A DNA stretch of 64,000 nucleotides from Candidatus Zixiibacteriota bacterium (GTDB lineage: Bacteria > Zixibacteria > MSB-5A5 > DSPP01). The notes under the pieces are model-generated. The model searched no databases. It was given only the letters and a program-made list of their open reading frames with translations, and was not told the DNA's origin. Below are positions 18,252 to 27,414 of this stretch, piece after piece (position 1 is the stretch's first letter; every line of letters begins with the position of its first letter). The DNA is taken from assembly GCA_022614805.1 (NCBI GenBank), contig JAKEHY010000019.1, positions 43,918 through 107,917 on the forward strand, given 5' to 3'. The position numbers and the translations under genes were made by a program.

Positions 18252-19418
18252 CTATTTCGCTTCAACGACTTCTTTGGACAATGCTTTTAAACGTTCCACG
18301 ATTGGCGGAAGGACGGCAAGAAAATAATCGACGTCCTCTTCCGTATTGTCCCGGCCGAGGCTGACGCGGATGGAGCCCAGAGCTTCCCGTTCCGACAAAC
18401 CCAAAGCCACGAGAACGTGAGAGGGTTCGGTGGCGCCGGAGGTGCAGGCGGAGCCGGAGGCAACGGCGACGCCTTCCATATCCAGCCCGACGATAATCGC
18501 TTCGCCGTCCAAGCCGGGGAACGAGATGTTCAGCGTATTGGGCAGGCGCCGCTCGAGCGAACCGTTTATCCGAAAATCCTCCACTTTCTCCTTCAAACCG
18601 GCCTGCAGCTTTTCGCTCAAAGCGAGAAACTTCTTTTCATCCGTTTCCATACGCGCAACCGCCAGCTCGCAGGCCCGGGCGAAGCCGATGATGGAGATGA
18701 AATTTTCCGTGCCAGCCCTTCTATTTTGCTCGTGGCCGCCGCCGACCAAAATCGGGTTTAGCTTTACACCCCGGCGGACCCAGAGAGCGCCCACCCCCTT
18801 TGGACCGTAGAGCTTGTGAGCGGAAATCGAGAGCAAATCAACTCCGAGTTCGGCCACGTTGATAGGCCGTTTGCCGGCTATTTGCACGGCATCGGTGTGG
18901 AACAAAACGCCCCGCTCGCGGGCAATTTTGGCCAGTTCGGCAATGGGCTGAATGGTGCCGGTTTCGTTGTTGGCGGCCATAATCGAGACCAGAATCGTAT
19001 CCGGCCGCAGCGCTTTCATCAATTCTTCCGGCAAAACGATTCCTTCCCTCGTTGAAGCAAGGCGGGTGACTTCAAACCCCTGCTTTTCCAATTGGTGAGC
19101 TGATTCCAAAACGGCGTGGTGCTCGATTTGGGAGATGATGATATGCCGTCCGCGATGGGCGAAGGCGTGGGCAACGCCGAAAAGGGCCAGATTATCCGCT
19201 TCCGTGCCGCCGGAGGTGAAAATAATCTCCGAGGGCCTGGCACCAATGAAATGGGCGACTTTCTCCCTTGCCGATTCCAGAGCCACCTTGACTTCGCGGC
19301 CGAAGGCGTGGATGGAGGAGGGATTGCCGAAATTGGAAACAACTTCCCCCATCGCCTGCCAGACTTCCGGGGCCAAGGGAGTCGTCGCGTTGTGGTCGAA
19401 ATAGACCCTGCGCTTCAT
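18252..19418 (-). CDS. iscS: Cysteine desulfurase (IscS/NifS type)
   Basis: This 388-residue protein is counted from ATG 19418. The frame runs upstream, but homologues start at 'RRVYFDHNATTP'. The PLP lysine is K202 in SAHKLYGPKG. The persulfide cysteine is C325 in SGSACTSGATEPSHVL, a long mobile loop typical of the IscS/NifS class. It removes sulfur from cysteine for Fe-S clusters and tRNA thiolation. mnmA lies downstream on the same strand, so a role in 2-thiouridine synthesis is likely. The 234-bp spacer to the divergent gene at 19653 probably carries both promoters. No iscU or iscR is seen nearby. Confidence 0.92.
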   Translation of the reverse strand: MKRRVYFDHNATTPLAPEVWQAMGEVVSNFGNPSSIHAFGREVKVALESAREKVAHFIGARPSEIIFTSGGTEADNLALFGVAHAFAHRGRHIIISQIEHHAVLESAHQLEKQGFEVTRLASTREGIVLPEELMKALRPDTILVSIMAANNETGTIQPIAELAKIARERGVLFHTDAVQIAGKRPINVAELGVDLLSISAHKLYGPKGVGALWVRRGVKLNPILVGGGHEQNRRAGTENFISIIGFARACELAVARMETDEKKFLALSEKLQAGLKEKVEDFRINGSLERRLPNTLNISFPGLDGEAIIVGLDMEGVAVASGSACTSGATEPSHVLVALGLSEREALGSIRVSLGRDNTEEDVDYFLAVLPPIVERLKALSKEVVEAK

Positions 19419-19652
19419 AGCAATCGAAATATAACCAAATCCAAAAAAAGCCGCCAATCTTTCTTGGGGAACCGGGGGGATTGCGCGGCCTTGCTTAAAA
19501 CAAGAATCTCCGCTTAAACCCTCAAAAAAAACCTTCCCGGCAGCCAAATAATTATTGCAACTTCTTTACATTTCCATGACAACTCTCGAAGCGCCATCCA
19601 GTATATAAAGCTGAAAGAAAAAAATGGAAACCGGAAAACAAGGGAGGTCGAA

Positions 19653-20369
19653 ATGAAAACTTTTTGGACGCTGCTTTTGGCCCTGGGGGGGATTTTCCTG
19701 CCGGGCCGGCTGGAGGCGCAGGAAAACGGCGGGGAAGGCCCTGGCCGGCCGCCGCTCCGCCGGTTTGGATTCGGCTTCGGAATCTCCAGTTATTCGCCGG
19801 ATTTTTCCGAGCTTAACAAGGCCTTCACTTTTGTTGAGGACCAATACCGCAATCAAGGATATACCATATCCGGCTACGGCTCCGATTTCGGCGCTGCGCC
19901 GCTTTTATGGTTCACCCTCCGGCTTCGGCCGGCCACCCCGATAGGCGTGCTTCTGGAGGCCGGCACCACGGCCGACGCGGATAGATTGGATTTCAAGGCG
20001 GTCTCGGCTTCTCTTTTGTGGTACCCATTCCTGCTCGGAAAGGCGTTTGAACCCTGTTTGGGGGCCGGCATCGGCCGCTATCATTTTTTAGCCACCCGAA
20101 ACTACGGGGAAGGGAGCCAAATCAGCCCAACCCGCTCGGACGGAACCTACACCTACTTGGATAAAATTGAAAGCGAAGGGGGAGGGATGGGGCTGAAGCT
20201 ACTGGGTGGTCTGGACTTGAGCGACCCTACTTCCAAAGTATCGCTGGGGGGATTTATAAGCTACCTGATAATGCTTGAATCGGTTGAGGGGACAATAGCA
20301 AATGGACCAAAATTCAAGATAGGACTGAACGGCCTCCTCTTGGGGGGTCGAATGGTGATTAATCTATGA
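19653..20369 (+). CDS. Predicted outer-membrane beta-barrel protein
   Basis: This 238-residue protein has a signal peptide (about 1-23, ending RLEAQ). It is followed by alternating hydrophobic strands rich in Gly, Tyr and Phe, such as 'FGFGFGISSYSP' and 'PCLGAGIGRYHF', and closes with a strand ending 'GGRMVINL'. This is the pattern of a small OmpA/OmpX-like barrel. GGGAGG precedes the ATG. Its stop overlaps the next gene (ketoacyl synthase) by 4 bp, an unusual partner. The function is unknown; the barrel assignment is by pattern only. Confidence 0.7.
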   Translation: MKTFWTLLLALGGIFLPGRLEAQENGGEGPGRPPLRRFGFGFGISSYSPDFSELNKAFTFVEDQYRNQGYTISGYGSDFGAAPLLWFTLRLRPATPIGVLLEAGTTADADRLDFKAVSASLLWYPFLLGKAFEPCLGAGIGRYHFLATRNYGEGSQISPTRSDGTYTYLDKIESEGGGMGLKLLGGLDLSDPTSKVSLGGFISYLIMLESVEGTIANGPKFKIGLNGLLLGGRMVINL

Positions 20370-21637
20370 GAAGTCTGCTTATGAAACGACGGGTGGTCAT
20401 TACGGGCGTCGGCGTGGTCGCTCCGGGTGGTGTGGGAAAGGAAAAGTTCTGGAGCCGGGTGAAGGAAGGCCGGCCCGCCGCCGGTCCACTTACCCGATTT
20501 GAATCAGACGGCCTGCCGGTTAAAATCGCCGCCGAGGCGGCCGACTTCGACCCCCGGGAGTTTCTGTCCCAGCGCTGGATGAGCCGAACGGAACGCTATA
20601 CCCAGTTTGCCCTGGCCGCTTCCATTCTGGCCGCCGGCGATGCCGGGCTGGTTCTGGAGGGAGCCGCGACCCGGCGGGCGGGCGTGTTCGAGGGGACTTC
20701 GGCGGGAAGTTTGAGCGCCATCTTCGACCAGCACCGAAAGTTTCTTGCCAATGGCTCCCGGCCGGTCGACCCGACCGACCTCGTTCGCGGGATGAGCGGA
20801 AACGCTTCCGGCAGCATCGCCCTGTTCTTTCACCTGAACGGCCCGGCGGTAACCTTTTCCCAGGGATGCGTCTCCTCCTCGTACGCCATTCATTACGGTT
20901 TTAGAAAAATCCAGACGGGGGAGCTGGAAGTCGCTTTTGTCGGGGGGGCGGAGGCTCCGATTTCAAAAGAGCTGTTTGCCCTGCTTTCCAGCGTCCGGCT
21001 TTTGTCCACTCAAAACGACGACCCCCCATCGGCCTGCAAACCGTTTGACGCCCGCCGGGACGGCATTGTGGTGGGGGAAGGAGGCGCCATTCTGATTCTG
21101 GAGGAGTTGAACCGGGCCCTGAAACGGGGGGCGCCCATTTACGCCGAGGTGGCCGGAGTCGGCGAGACCACGGACGCCTACCACCCAACCGCTCCGGAGC
21201 CGGAAGGGGAAATGATTGCCGAAGCGATGCGCCGGGCCCTGGCCGAAGCCGGGCTTGAAGCGGAAGAGGTGGACTATTTGAACGCGCACGGAAGCGCCAC
21301 CCGCTTAAACGACGTTGTCGAAACGAAGGCCATCAAGAAAGCCTTTGGGGCTTCCGCCCAAAAGCTGCCGGTAAGCTCCACCAAGGCAACCACCGGCCAT
21401 CTCTTGGGCGCCTGCGGGGCTTTGGAACTGGCCGCCTGCGCTTTGGCGATGAAGGAAGGATGGCTTCCCCCCACGGCCAATTTTGAGGTGGCCGACCCCT
21501 CTTGCGACCTGGATTACATTCCCCGCCGGGGGCGGGCGGCCCGGATACGGGCGGCGATGTCGAACACCTTCAGCTTTGGAGGACGAAACGCCTCCGTGGT
21601 CATCAAAGCGTTCACTCATAACCAAAAAGGAGGATGA
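20366..21637 (+). CDS. Beta-ketoacyl-ACP synthase, KAS II (FabF)-like
   Basis: This 423-residue protein has a thiolase fold. It opens 'RRVVITGVGVVAPGG' and has the active-site Cys168 in SQGCVSSSYA. His308 lies in NAHGSATRLND and His345 in KATTGHLLGACGALE. The Cys-His-His triad is complete, so condensation of an acyl primer with malonyl-ACP is expected. The segment around the Cys differs from the usual TACASG of FabF, suggesting a specialised synthase. The start at 20366 overlaps the upstream barrel stop (ATGA); ATG 20381 is the alternative. It lies between an outer-membrane barrel and a lipoprotein-like gene, with no other fatty-acid genes nearby. Confidence 0.85.
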   Translation: MRSLLMKRRVVITGVGVVAPGGVGKEKFWSRVKEGRPAAGPLTRFESDGLPVKIAAEAADFDPREFLSQRWMSRTERYTQFALAASILAAGDAGLVLEGAATRRAGVFEGTSAGSLSAIFDQHRKFLANGSRPVDPTDLVRGMSGNASGSIALFFHLNGPAVTFSQGCVSSSYAIHYGFRKIQTGELEVAFVGGAEAPISKELFALLSSVRLLSTQNDDPPSACKPFDARRDGIVVGEGGAILILEELNRALKRGAPIYAEVAGVGETTDAYHPTAPEPEGEMIAEAMRRALAEAGLEAEEVDYLNAHGSATRLNDVVETKAIKKAFGASAQKLPVSSTKATTGHLLGACGALELAACALAMKEGWLPPTANFEVADPSCDLDYIPRRGRAARIRAAMSNTFSFGGRNASVVIKAFTHNQKGG

Positions 21638-21640
21638 ACC

Positions 21641-23200
21641 ATGTTTAAGAAAAACGTCTCATACGGCTTGATTTTTCTGGCCCTGTCCGGCCTGCATTCG
21701 GGCTGTTCCTCGACGAAGGAATTCACCCGCCGGCCGGAGCCTAAAACCGTTCCGGCATCCCCCCTGTCGGTCCTGACCAAAGACGGCGGGCTTTATCGGG
21801 TCAAGAACTACCGCTTCGCCGACTCGCTTTTTTGGGCCGCCGGAGCTCTGGAAAAGGATGGAAAAATCCGTCCCTTCGAGGGGAGACTTGCGCTGGGAGA
21901 CATCGATTACGTGCAGGCCAAAAACAACTGGGGTGCGGGGAAGATACTTTTGGCCACCGGAGCGGCCGTAATCTTCAGCGCCGTAGCCATCTCCTATTTA
22001 AACAAGGGAAGCGATGGGTTTTCGGTGCAGGAGGTTCACGGAACCTACTACCCTCCATCTTCGGGCGGCGGCGACGGATGGTACTCCTGCCCCTTCATTT
22101 ACAGCTACGACGGAGGCCAATACCATCTCGAATCGGAAACTTTTGCGGGAGCGGTTTTCAAAGGGGCCGAGCGGGCCAGCTTTGACAAGCTGGAACGGCT
22201 GCGTCCCGTCAAAGGCCAATACCGCTTGAAGCTGGCCAATGAAAGCGAGGAGACCGAATACGTGAATGAAATCAAGCTCCTCGTGGTGGACGCTCCTCCC
22301 GGGGTGAAAGTCATTCCCGACGCAAAAGGGAGTCTCCACACCCTTTCCCGGCCGGTTTATCCGTTCCGCTGCGTGGACGGGGAAAACAAGGACGTTCTTT
22401 CGGCCGTGCGGGAAAAGGACGACCGCTGGTGGGAAAGCGAGCTGGCGGCCAAGGACTTGAGCCGGGATGAAAAACTTCGGGACGGGCTCGTTTTGGAGTT
22501 TGAAAAACCGCGGGAGGCGAAAGCCGCCAAGTTGGTGGTCAGCGGCGTCAACACGGCTTTGGGCATCTTTGCCTTTGAACAGCTTTTCCAATTGAAAGGA
22601 GAGAACCAACTGCGCTGGTATCAAAAGCTGGAAGGCGACCCGGCGGAACGGGGAAAACTGATTGCCTGGATGAGGCGGGAAGGGATGCTGCACGTGAAAG
22701 TCTGGAAAGAGGGGGAGTGGGTGGAGCAAACGGCCCTTCCGGACGTGGGGCCCGGAATCAGCAAAGACCAGGTCGCGGTTCTGGACTTGAGCCAAATACC
22801 GAGCGGCACCGTCAAGCTCAAACTGGAATCGGCCACCGACCTCTGGCGGATTAATCAGGTGTATCTGGATTATTCCCCGGATTTGCCGGTCGAAGTCGCG
22901 GAAATCGAACCGGCCGGCGCAGTCGACGAGCGGGGAAACGATGTAGCCAGCTCGCTGCGGCGGAACGACGACCGGTATTACGTGACCATAAAAGGACAGT
23001 ATGCCCATCTGACGTTCGAGGAAGTGCCCGCTCGAGCCGGCCGGCAGCGGCACTATGCCGTGAAGGCAAAAGGATATTATCACCAATGGTTTGAGGCCGA
23101 GGGAGCGGAAGAGACCGCCCTTTTGGAACGGGTTTTAACCGAACCTTTGTTCGGGAGTCGGACTTTTATGCCGCTTTGGAAAGCGCGAAAGGGTCAATAG
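21641..23200 (+). CDS. Putative lipoprotein, unknown function
   Basis: This 519-residue protein has an N-terminal hydrophobic segment ending in LHSGCSST, a lipobox-like site with Cys about residue 22 (His at -3 is not ideal). A second hydrophobic stretch lies at about residues 105-120 (ILLATGAAVIFSAVAISYL). After it comes 'GTYYPPSSGGGDGWYSCPFIYSYDGGQYHLESET', quoted here only as a region at about residues 133-167. The rest is beta-rich, perhaps two sandwich domains. The GGAGG site lies just before the start, 3 nt after the ketoacyl synthase stop, so it belongs to the same operon. I do not recognise a family. Confidence 0.75.
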   Translation: MFKKNVSYGLIFLALSGLHSGCSSTKEFTRRPEPKTVPASPLSVLTKDGGLYRVKNYRFADSLFWAAGALEKDGKIRPFEGRLALGDIDYVQAKNNWGAGKILLATGAAVIFSAVAISYLNKGSDGFSVQEVHGTYYPPSSGGGDGWYSCPFIYSYDGGQYHLESETFAGAVFKGAERASFDKLERLRPVKGQYRLKLANESEETEYVNEIKLLVVDAPPGVKVIPDAKGSLHTLSRPVYPFRCVDGENKDVLSAVREKDDRWWESELAAKDLSRDEKLRDGLVLEFEKPREAKAAKLVVSGVNTALGIFAFEQLFQLKGENQLRWYQKLEGDPAERGKLIAWMRREGMLHVKVWKEGEWVEQTALPDVGPGISKDQVAVLDLSQIPSGTVKLKLESATDLWRINQVYLDYSPDLPVEVAEIEPAGAVDERGNDVASSLRRNDDRYYVTIKGQYAHLTFEEVPARAGRQRHYAVKAKGYYHQWFEAEGAEETALLERVLTEPLFGSRTFMPLWKARKGQ

Positions 23201-23520
23201 GGAGAGGATTTTTGCAGGGGCGGGGTTCCCGCCCCTGCAAAACCTTTAACCTCTCCCCTGCCCTCTTTTGCGAGGAGAGAGGAAAAAACACCTCACCCTC
23301 GGCCCCTCTCCATCGGATGGAGAGGGAAGATGGAGGTCTGAAGACCTCCGCTACGCTGACCTGTTTTTACCCCTCTACTTGCCGCCAAGGAGCTTGACCC
23401 CACCCTTCGGCCCCGCTAAAGCGGAGCCTCCATCCCTCCCCTCAAGGGGAGGGAAAAATGACTTACGGTTGACAGGTATTGGCGGAAAAAGTAAATTCTC
23501 TCTGCTTTTGTGAAAACTTT
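23201..23520. repeat. Repeat-rich spacer before tRNA-Glu
   Basis: Hairpins include CAGGGGCGGG/CCCGCCCCTG (about 23214-23240), CCTCTCCAT-CGG-ATGGAGAGG (about 23306-23326), GGAGGTC-TGAA-GACCTCC with GCTACG tail (about 23332-23355), CCGCTAAAGCGG and CCTCCCCT/AGGGGAGG (23435-23455). All are members of the window-wide repeat types. No gene is supported. The tRNA promoter should lie in the last 60 bases, where 'ttgacagg' at 23469 resembles a -35 element. Confidence 0.65.
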
Positions 23521-23593
23521 GGCCCCATCGTCTAGTGGCCCAGGACGGGTGGTTCTCAGCCATCAAACCGGGGTTCGACTCCCCGTGGGGCTA
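23521..23593 (+). tRNA. tRNA-Glu (anticodon CTC)
   Basis: A 73-nt cloverleaf fits well. The acceptor stem pairs GGCCCCA with TGGGGCT, with one G-U at the first pair. The D-arm reads GTCTAGTGGCCCAGGAC, like other tRNA-Glu. The anticodon stem-loop is GGTGG-TTCTCAG-CCATC with CTC at its centre. The T-arm is CGGGG-TTCGACT-CCCCG. CCA is not encoded. It reads GAG codons. The next gene begins 25 nt after its 3' end, and composition changes at this point. Confidence 0.93.
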
Positions 23594-23618
23594 TTTAGAA
23601 GTTCGGTAGGAGAATAGT

Positions 23619-26270
23619 ATGAGAACCTTATCAGAGTTTCTACCCTGGTTGCTGGTCTTGATTTTACCAGCTACGCAGTCTGCGCCAACTGGTACACTCA
23701 TGGGGCAGCTCACGGAAGCTAGAACCGGCAATTCTCTCATTGGTGCGACTATTCGCGTAATGAGTGCACGCGATACCACGATTGTACGAGGGGCGTTTAC
23801 GGACATGAAAGGCAACTACAATATCCCGGCTCTCTCACCGGGTGCTTATCGAGTAACCGTCACCTCGATTGGTTATGAGCCCGTGTCCATTCCATCCGTG
23901 GTGATCGCTTCCGGTGATACACTGCGTCGGGATATTGCGCTTGAACCGCAAACAATTTACGGGGATGCTATTATTGTCTCGGCGTCGCGCCGGCAAGAAA
24001 AGATACTCAATGCGCCCGCATCGGTTTCGGTGATAGAATCGAGACAAATTTCGGAGCGACCGAGTTTGGCGCCGTCCGATCATCTCCGTGCAATTGCCGG
24101 CGTGGATATTGCACAATCCGGGCTGGTGCAGCAGAGCGTGGTAACTCGCGGCTTCAACAATGTCGCCTCCGGCTCGCTCACCATGCTGACCGACACCCGA
24201 ATAGCGTCCACGCCCTCACTGCGTGTGAACATTCCTTACTTTACCCCCTTAGTCGACGATGACATCGATCGGATTGAAGTGGTGCGCGGTCCTGGATCGG
24301 CTTTGTATGGTCCCAATGCATCCCAGGGCGTCGTGAACATTATTACTCGTTCCCCTTTTGCCTCGAGAGGCACATCGGTATCGCTCACTTTTGGCAATCA
24401 ATCACTGATTCAGGGAGCCTTTCGGCATGCCAGCGTATTCGGCACACATATGGGATATAAAATCTCGGGCCAGTATTTTCGGGGTGCCGATTGGGAATTT
24501 GAAGACTCCACTGAAGTAGCGCAACGCGCGGCGGCGATTGCTCAGGGGGCGCTCGAAGATACTCTCAGGATTGCCAAACGCGACCCGGTCATTGAACGCC
24601 TGGGTGGCGAAGCTCGCTTGGATTTCGTTCCTTCGGGTAACCTGGGCGCCAATGTAACTTTTGGACTCAACCAAGCAACTCGCGCAATTGAGCTTACGGA
24701 CATAGGAGCGGCGCAGGTGAAAAACTGGCGCTACCTCTACCATCGAGTGCGAGTGAATTATGGAGAATTGTTCGTTCAGGCCTACTTGAACCAGAGCGAT
24801 GCAGGGGAGACGTACCTGCTCCGTACCGGTGACCGCGTCGTGGATAAATCGAAACAAATCGTTGCCCAGGCCCAGCATTCCTCTTCGTTCAACGAGAGGG
24901 AACAACTGACGTACGGCGTGGATCTGTTCCTGACCAGACCTTTCACTGCCGGAACAATTAATGGACGAAACGAGGCAAAGGACAATATCAACGAATATGG
25001 AGGTTACGTTCAGTCCGAAACCCGCGTTATTCGTCACGCGGTCGATCTTGTGCTCACGGGCCGGATTGACATGCACAGCCAGATTAACGATCCAGCCTTC
25101 TCACCGAGAGCGGCTCTTGTTTACAAACCCGGTGAGAATCAGAACTTCCGCTTAACGTACAATCGCGCGTATTCTACTCCGTCGACCGCTCAACTCTTCC
25201 TGGATGTCCTGGCGAACGCGGACGTGTTTGGATTTGGAGCGGATCAGGCTGTTCAGGTTCGGGCAAGCGGTGTACCGACAACGGGTTTTATTTTTGAGCG
25301 TGACAGTAATGGCCGGCCGTTCATGCACTCCACATTCTCTCCTGACCGGTCAGCCGCGATTCCTGTGGATGCGGCAGCTTCCCTGTGGCCGGCGGTGGTT
25401 CAAATTCTCGGTGCTCAAGGTAAGAATATCTCTCAAATACCCGCACCCACGCCCGCCGATATCCGGGCCGTGATGGGAAAATTGGATCTCGAAGCCCAAG
25501 CCTTCAATCCAGCCGCTGGACCGGCTGATCTTTCTACATTAAAGCCCACCCTTACGCGAACGATCGAATTGGGATACAAGGGGGTTCTTTCCCGGAAACT
25601 CCAGGCAAACATAGACCTCTATTATTCTCAGGTCGCGAATTTCATAGGGCCATTTCAGGTGATTACCCCAAGTGTGTTTCTGAATGAAGCGGACACAAAG
25701 GCGTATTTGCAACAGCAGGGGCTTTCGGAGCCAGAAGCGGATAGCTGTGCAGCCCTGATTGCACAAATTCCGCTCGGAACCGTGACGCCCAAGGAGGCGG
25801 CCGATCCGACCGCGATTATAGTCGCACCGCGTAACTATGGTAAAGTTAATCTCGCGGGCATTGACCTCTCATTGGAATATCAACCGAATGAGCGGTTCTC
25901 ACTTGCGGGGACATATTCCCATATCAACAAAAACTTGTTTAAAAGACTTGACGGAGTCGCAGATCTCGCTCTTAACGCACCGCGGAATAAGGGGTCTTTC
26001 ACGGTAAAGTATCGATACGCAAAGCTAGGCCTTAACGTAGAAGTGCGAAATCGCTGGACGGAAGGTTTTCGCATGAGTTCGGGGGTGTACGTCGGCTCGA
26101 TTAGATCGACGGCCCTCTTTGACGTAAACATCGGTTACACGATTGTCAAACCCAAACGTACAACGCTGATACTTTCGGCGCTCAACCTTCTTGACAAGAA
26201 GCACCAGGAATTTATTGGCGCACCGAAAATCGGACGTCTGGTTTTGGGAAAATTAGCCTACACGTTTTGA
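23619..26270 (+). CDS. TonB-dependent outer-membrane receptor with N-terminal carboxypeptidase-regulatory-like domain
   Basis: This 883-residue protein has a signal peptide (about 1-22). A CarboxypepD_reg-like beta-sandwich follows at about 25-110 (GTLMGQLTEARTGNSLIGAT, 'GAYRVTVTSIGYEP'). The plug domain has 'RIEVVRGPGSALYGPNASQG' at about 225-245, and the remainder is a 22-strand-type barrel ending in a terminal aromatic residue (KLAYTF). It would take up a bulky ligand across the outer membrane with TonB energy. The ligand is unknown. TAGGAG precedes the ATG. It begins just after tRNA-Glu, and its codon use and phrasing differ from neighbours, suggesting transfer. No TonB or SusD gene is adjacent. 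Confidence 0.9.
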   Translation: MRTLSEFLPWLLVLILPATQSAPTGTLMGQLTEARTGNSLIGATIRVMSARDTTIVRGAFTDMKGNYNIPALSPGAYRVTVTSIGYEPVSIPSVVIASGDTLRRDIALEPQTIYGDAIIVSASRRQEKILNAPASVSVIESRQISERPSLAPSDHLRAIAGVDIAQSGLVQQSVVTRGFNNVASGSLTMLTDTRIASTPSLRVNIPYFTPLVDDDIDRIEVVRGPGSALYGPNASQGVVNIITRSPFASRGTSVSLTFGNQSLIQGAFRHASVFGTHMGYKISGQYFRGADWEFEDSTEVAQRAAAIAQGALEDTLRIAKRDPVIERLGGEARLDFVPSGNLGANVTFGLNQATRAIELTDIGAAQVKNWRYLYHRVRVNYGELFVQAYLNQSDAGETYLLRTGDRVVDKSKQIVAQAQHSSSFNEREQLTYGVDLFLTRPFTAGTINGRNEAKDNINEYGGYVQSETRVIRHAVDLVLTGRIDMHSQINDPAFSPRAALVYKPGENQNFRLTYNRAYSTPSTAQLFLDVLANADVFGFGADQAVQVRASGVPTTGFIFERDSNGRPFMHSTFSPDRSAAIPVDAAASLWPAVVQILGAQGKNISQIPAPTPADIRAVMGKLDLEAQAFNPAAGPADLSTLKPTLTRTIELGYKGVLSRKLQANIDLYYSQVANFIGPFQVITPSVFLNEADTKAYLQQQGLSEPEADSCAALIAQIPLGTVTPKEAADPTAIIVAPRNYGKVNLAGIDLSLEYQPNERFSLAGTYSHINKNLFKRLDGVADLALNAPRNKGSFTVKYRYAKLGLNVEVRNRWTEGFRMSSGVYVGSIRSTALFDVNIGYTIVKPKRTTLILSALNLLDKKHQEFIGAPKIGRLVLGKLAYTF

Positions 26271-26374
26271 GGTCACCTTATGGAGAATGAGAAGCTAAAA
26301 GTTCTACCTATTGTTGCTTTAGGGCTATTTTGAATATTTCATGATTCATTTTGATTTCTTATGGAGGTGAGGTT

Positions 26375-27256
26375 GTGACAAACAGTTTACAGTATGTCAA
26401 GAACACAAAAATATGGCTAAAGGATCATCCTGAGTTTGACGAGAATTGGCTTCAAGGCATAATCGAAAATGACCCTTCAATCTTAGGACTTGGCGATATC
26501 GTGTTGAAGGAAAGCCAAAGAGTGCAACCCAAAGCTGGACGCCTGGATTTACTTTTTCAGGACGCAGAAGAAGACAAAAGGTTTGAAGTTGAAATAATGC
26601 TTGGAAAAGTCGATGAAAGCCACATTATCCGATGCTTGGAATACTGGGACATGGAGAAAAAAAGGTTTCCCAATTATGATCATTGCGCAGTTTTAGTCGC
26701 GGAGGACATAACCTCCCGTTTTTTAAACGTTATTTCACTGCTAAATCGAACGGTCCCCCTCATAGTGCTCCAAATGAATGCCCTCCAAATAGAAAATAAG
26801 GTCACACTCCACTTCACCAAAGTTCTTGACGAATTTGAGCCCGGAACAGATGAGGATGAAGAACGACTCTCCGAAAGGGAAATCGCCGATCGCGCCTATT
26901 GGGAAAAAAGGGGGACAGCTACAACAATGGGAATGGCTGATGAGTGCCTGAAAATCCTAAAAGAAATAAGCTCCTCACTAACATTCAAATATAACAAATA
27001 CTACATCGGATTGGTTGACAATAACAGGGTTAACAATTTCATCCAACTTCGACCTAAAAAGAAATATTTAGACGTTGGAATCCGCATAGCTGACCTCGAA
27101 TCACTAAAGGAAAGTGCCACAAAAGAAGGAATTGAGACAACACACGACAAAAGATGGGGGTACATTTATCTAACTCTATACGAAGGTGAAGTGCCCACAT
27201 ACAAAGATTTCTTAAAGGGAGTTTTTGATGAAGCATATAAGGAATCGATTACTTAA
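26375..27256 (+). CDS. PD-(D/E)XK nuclease-like protein with DUF5655-like C-terminus
   Basis: This 293-residue protein is counted from GTG 26375, which has GGAGGTGA at 26363-26370. The frame opens at TTG 26351, but that start has no ribosome binding site. Residues about 30-90 contain 'NDPSILGLGDIVLKES', 'GRLDLLF' and 'RFEVEIMLGK', giving the D...ExE pattern of a PD-(D/E)XK nuclease fold. The last third resembles DUF5655 domains found on NucS-like endonucleases. It is clearly A+T-richer than the rest of the window and follows the TonB receptor next to tRNA-Glu, so it is probably imported. A role in defence or DNA repair is possible but unproven. Confidence 0.68.
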   Translation: MTNSLQYVKNTKIWLKDHPEFDENWLQGIIENDPSILGLGDIVLKESQRVQPKAGRLDLLFQDAEEDKRFEVEIMLGKVDESHIIRCLEYWDMEKKRFPNYDHCAVLVAEDITSRFLNVISLLNRTVPLIVLQMNALQIENKVTLHFTKVLDEFEPGTDEDEERLSEREIADRAYWEKRGTATTMGMADECLKILKEISSSLTFKYNKYYIGLVDNNRVNNFIQLRPKKKYLDVGIRIADLESLKESATKEGIETTHDKRWGYIYLTLYEGEVPTYKDFLKGVFDEAYKESIT

Positions 27257-27414
27257 CAATGAGTAAAATTATCGGCCCCAATAAGCGTGGCTAGCTCCTC
27301 CATACTTCAAAAACTTAAAATTTCCCTCTCTCGCTTTCCCCATTCCAATTATTTCTTGAATATTGATCCTCTCGAGCCAAGGGAAGTTGGCGCCTCTCTG
27401 GTTTTTTTTGAAAG

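Noticed and set aside
27257..27414. Direct repeat of the tRNA-Glu 3' end as an attachment site
   Set aside because: Only 'ggcccca' and 'cgtggcta' fragments resemble the tRNA; no continuous match of useful length was seen.
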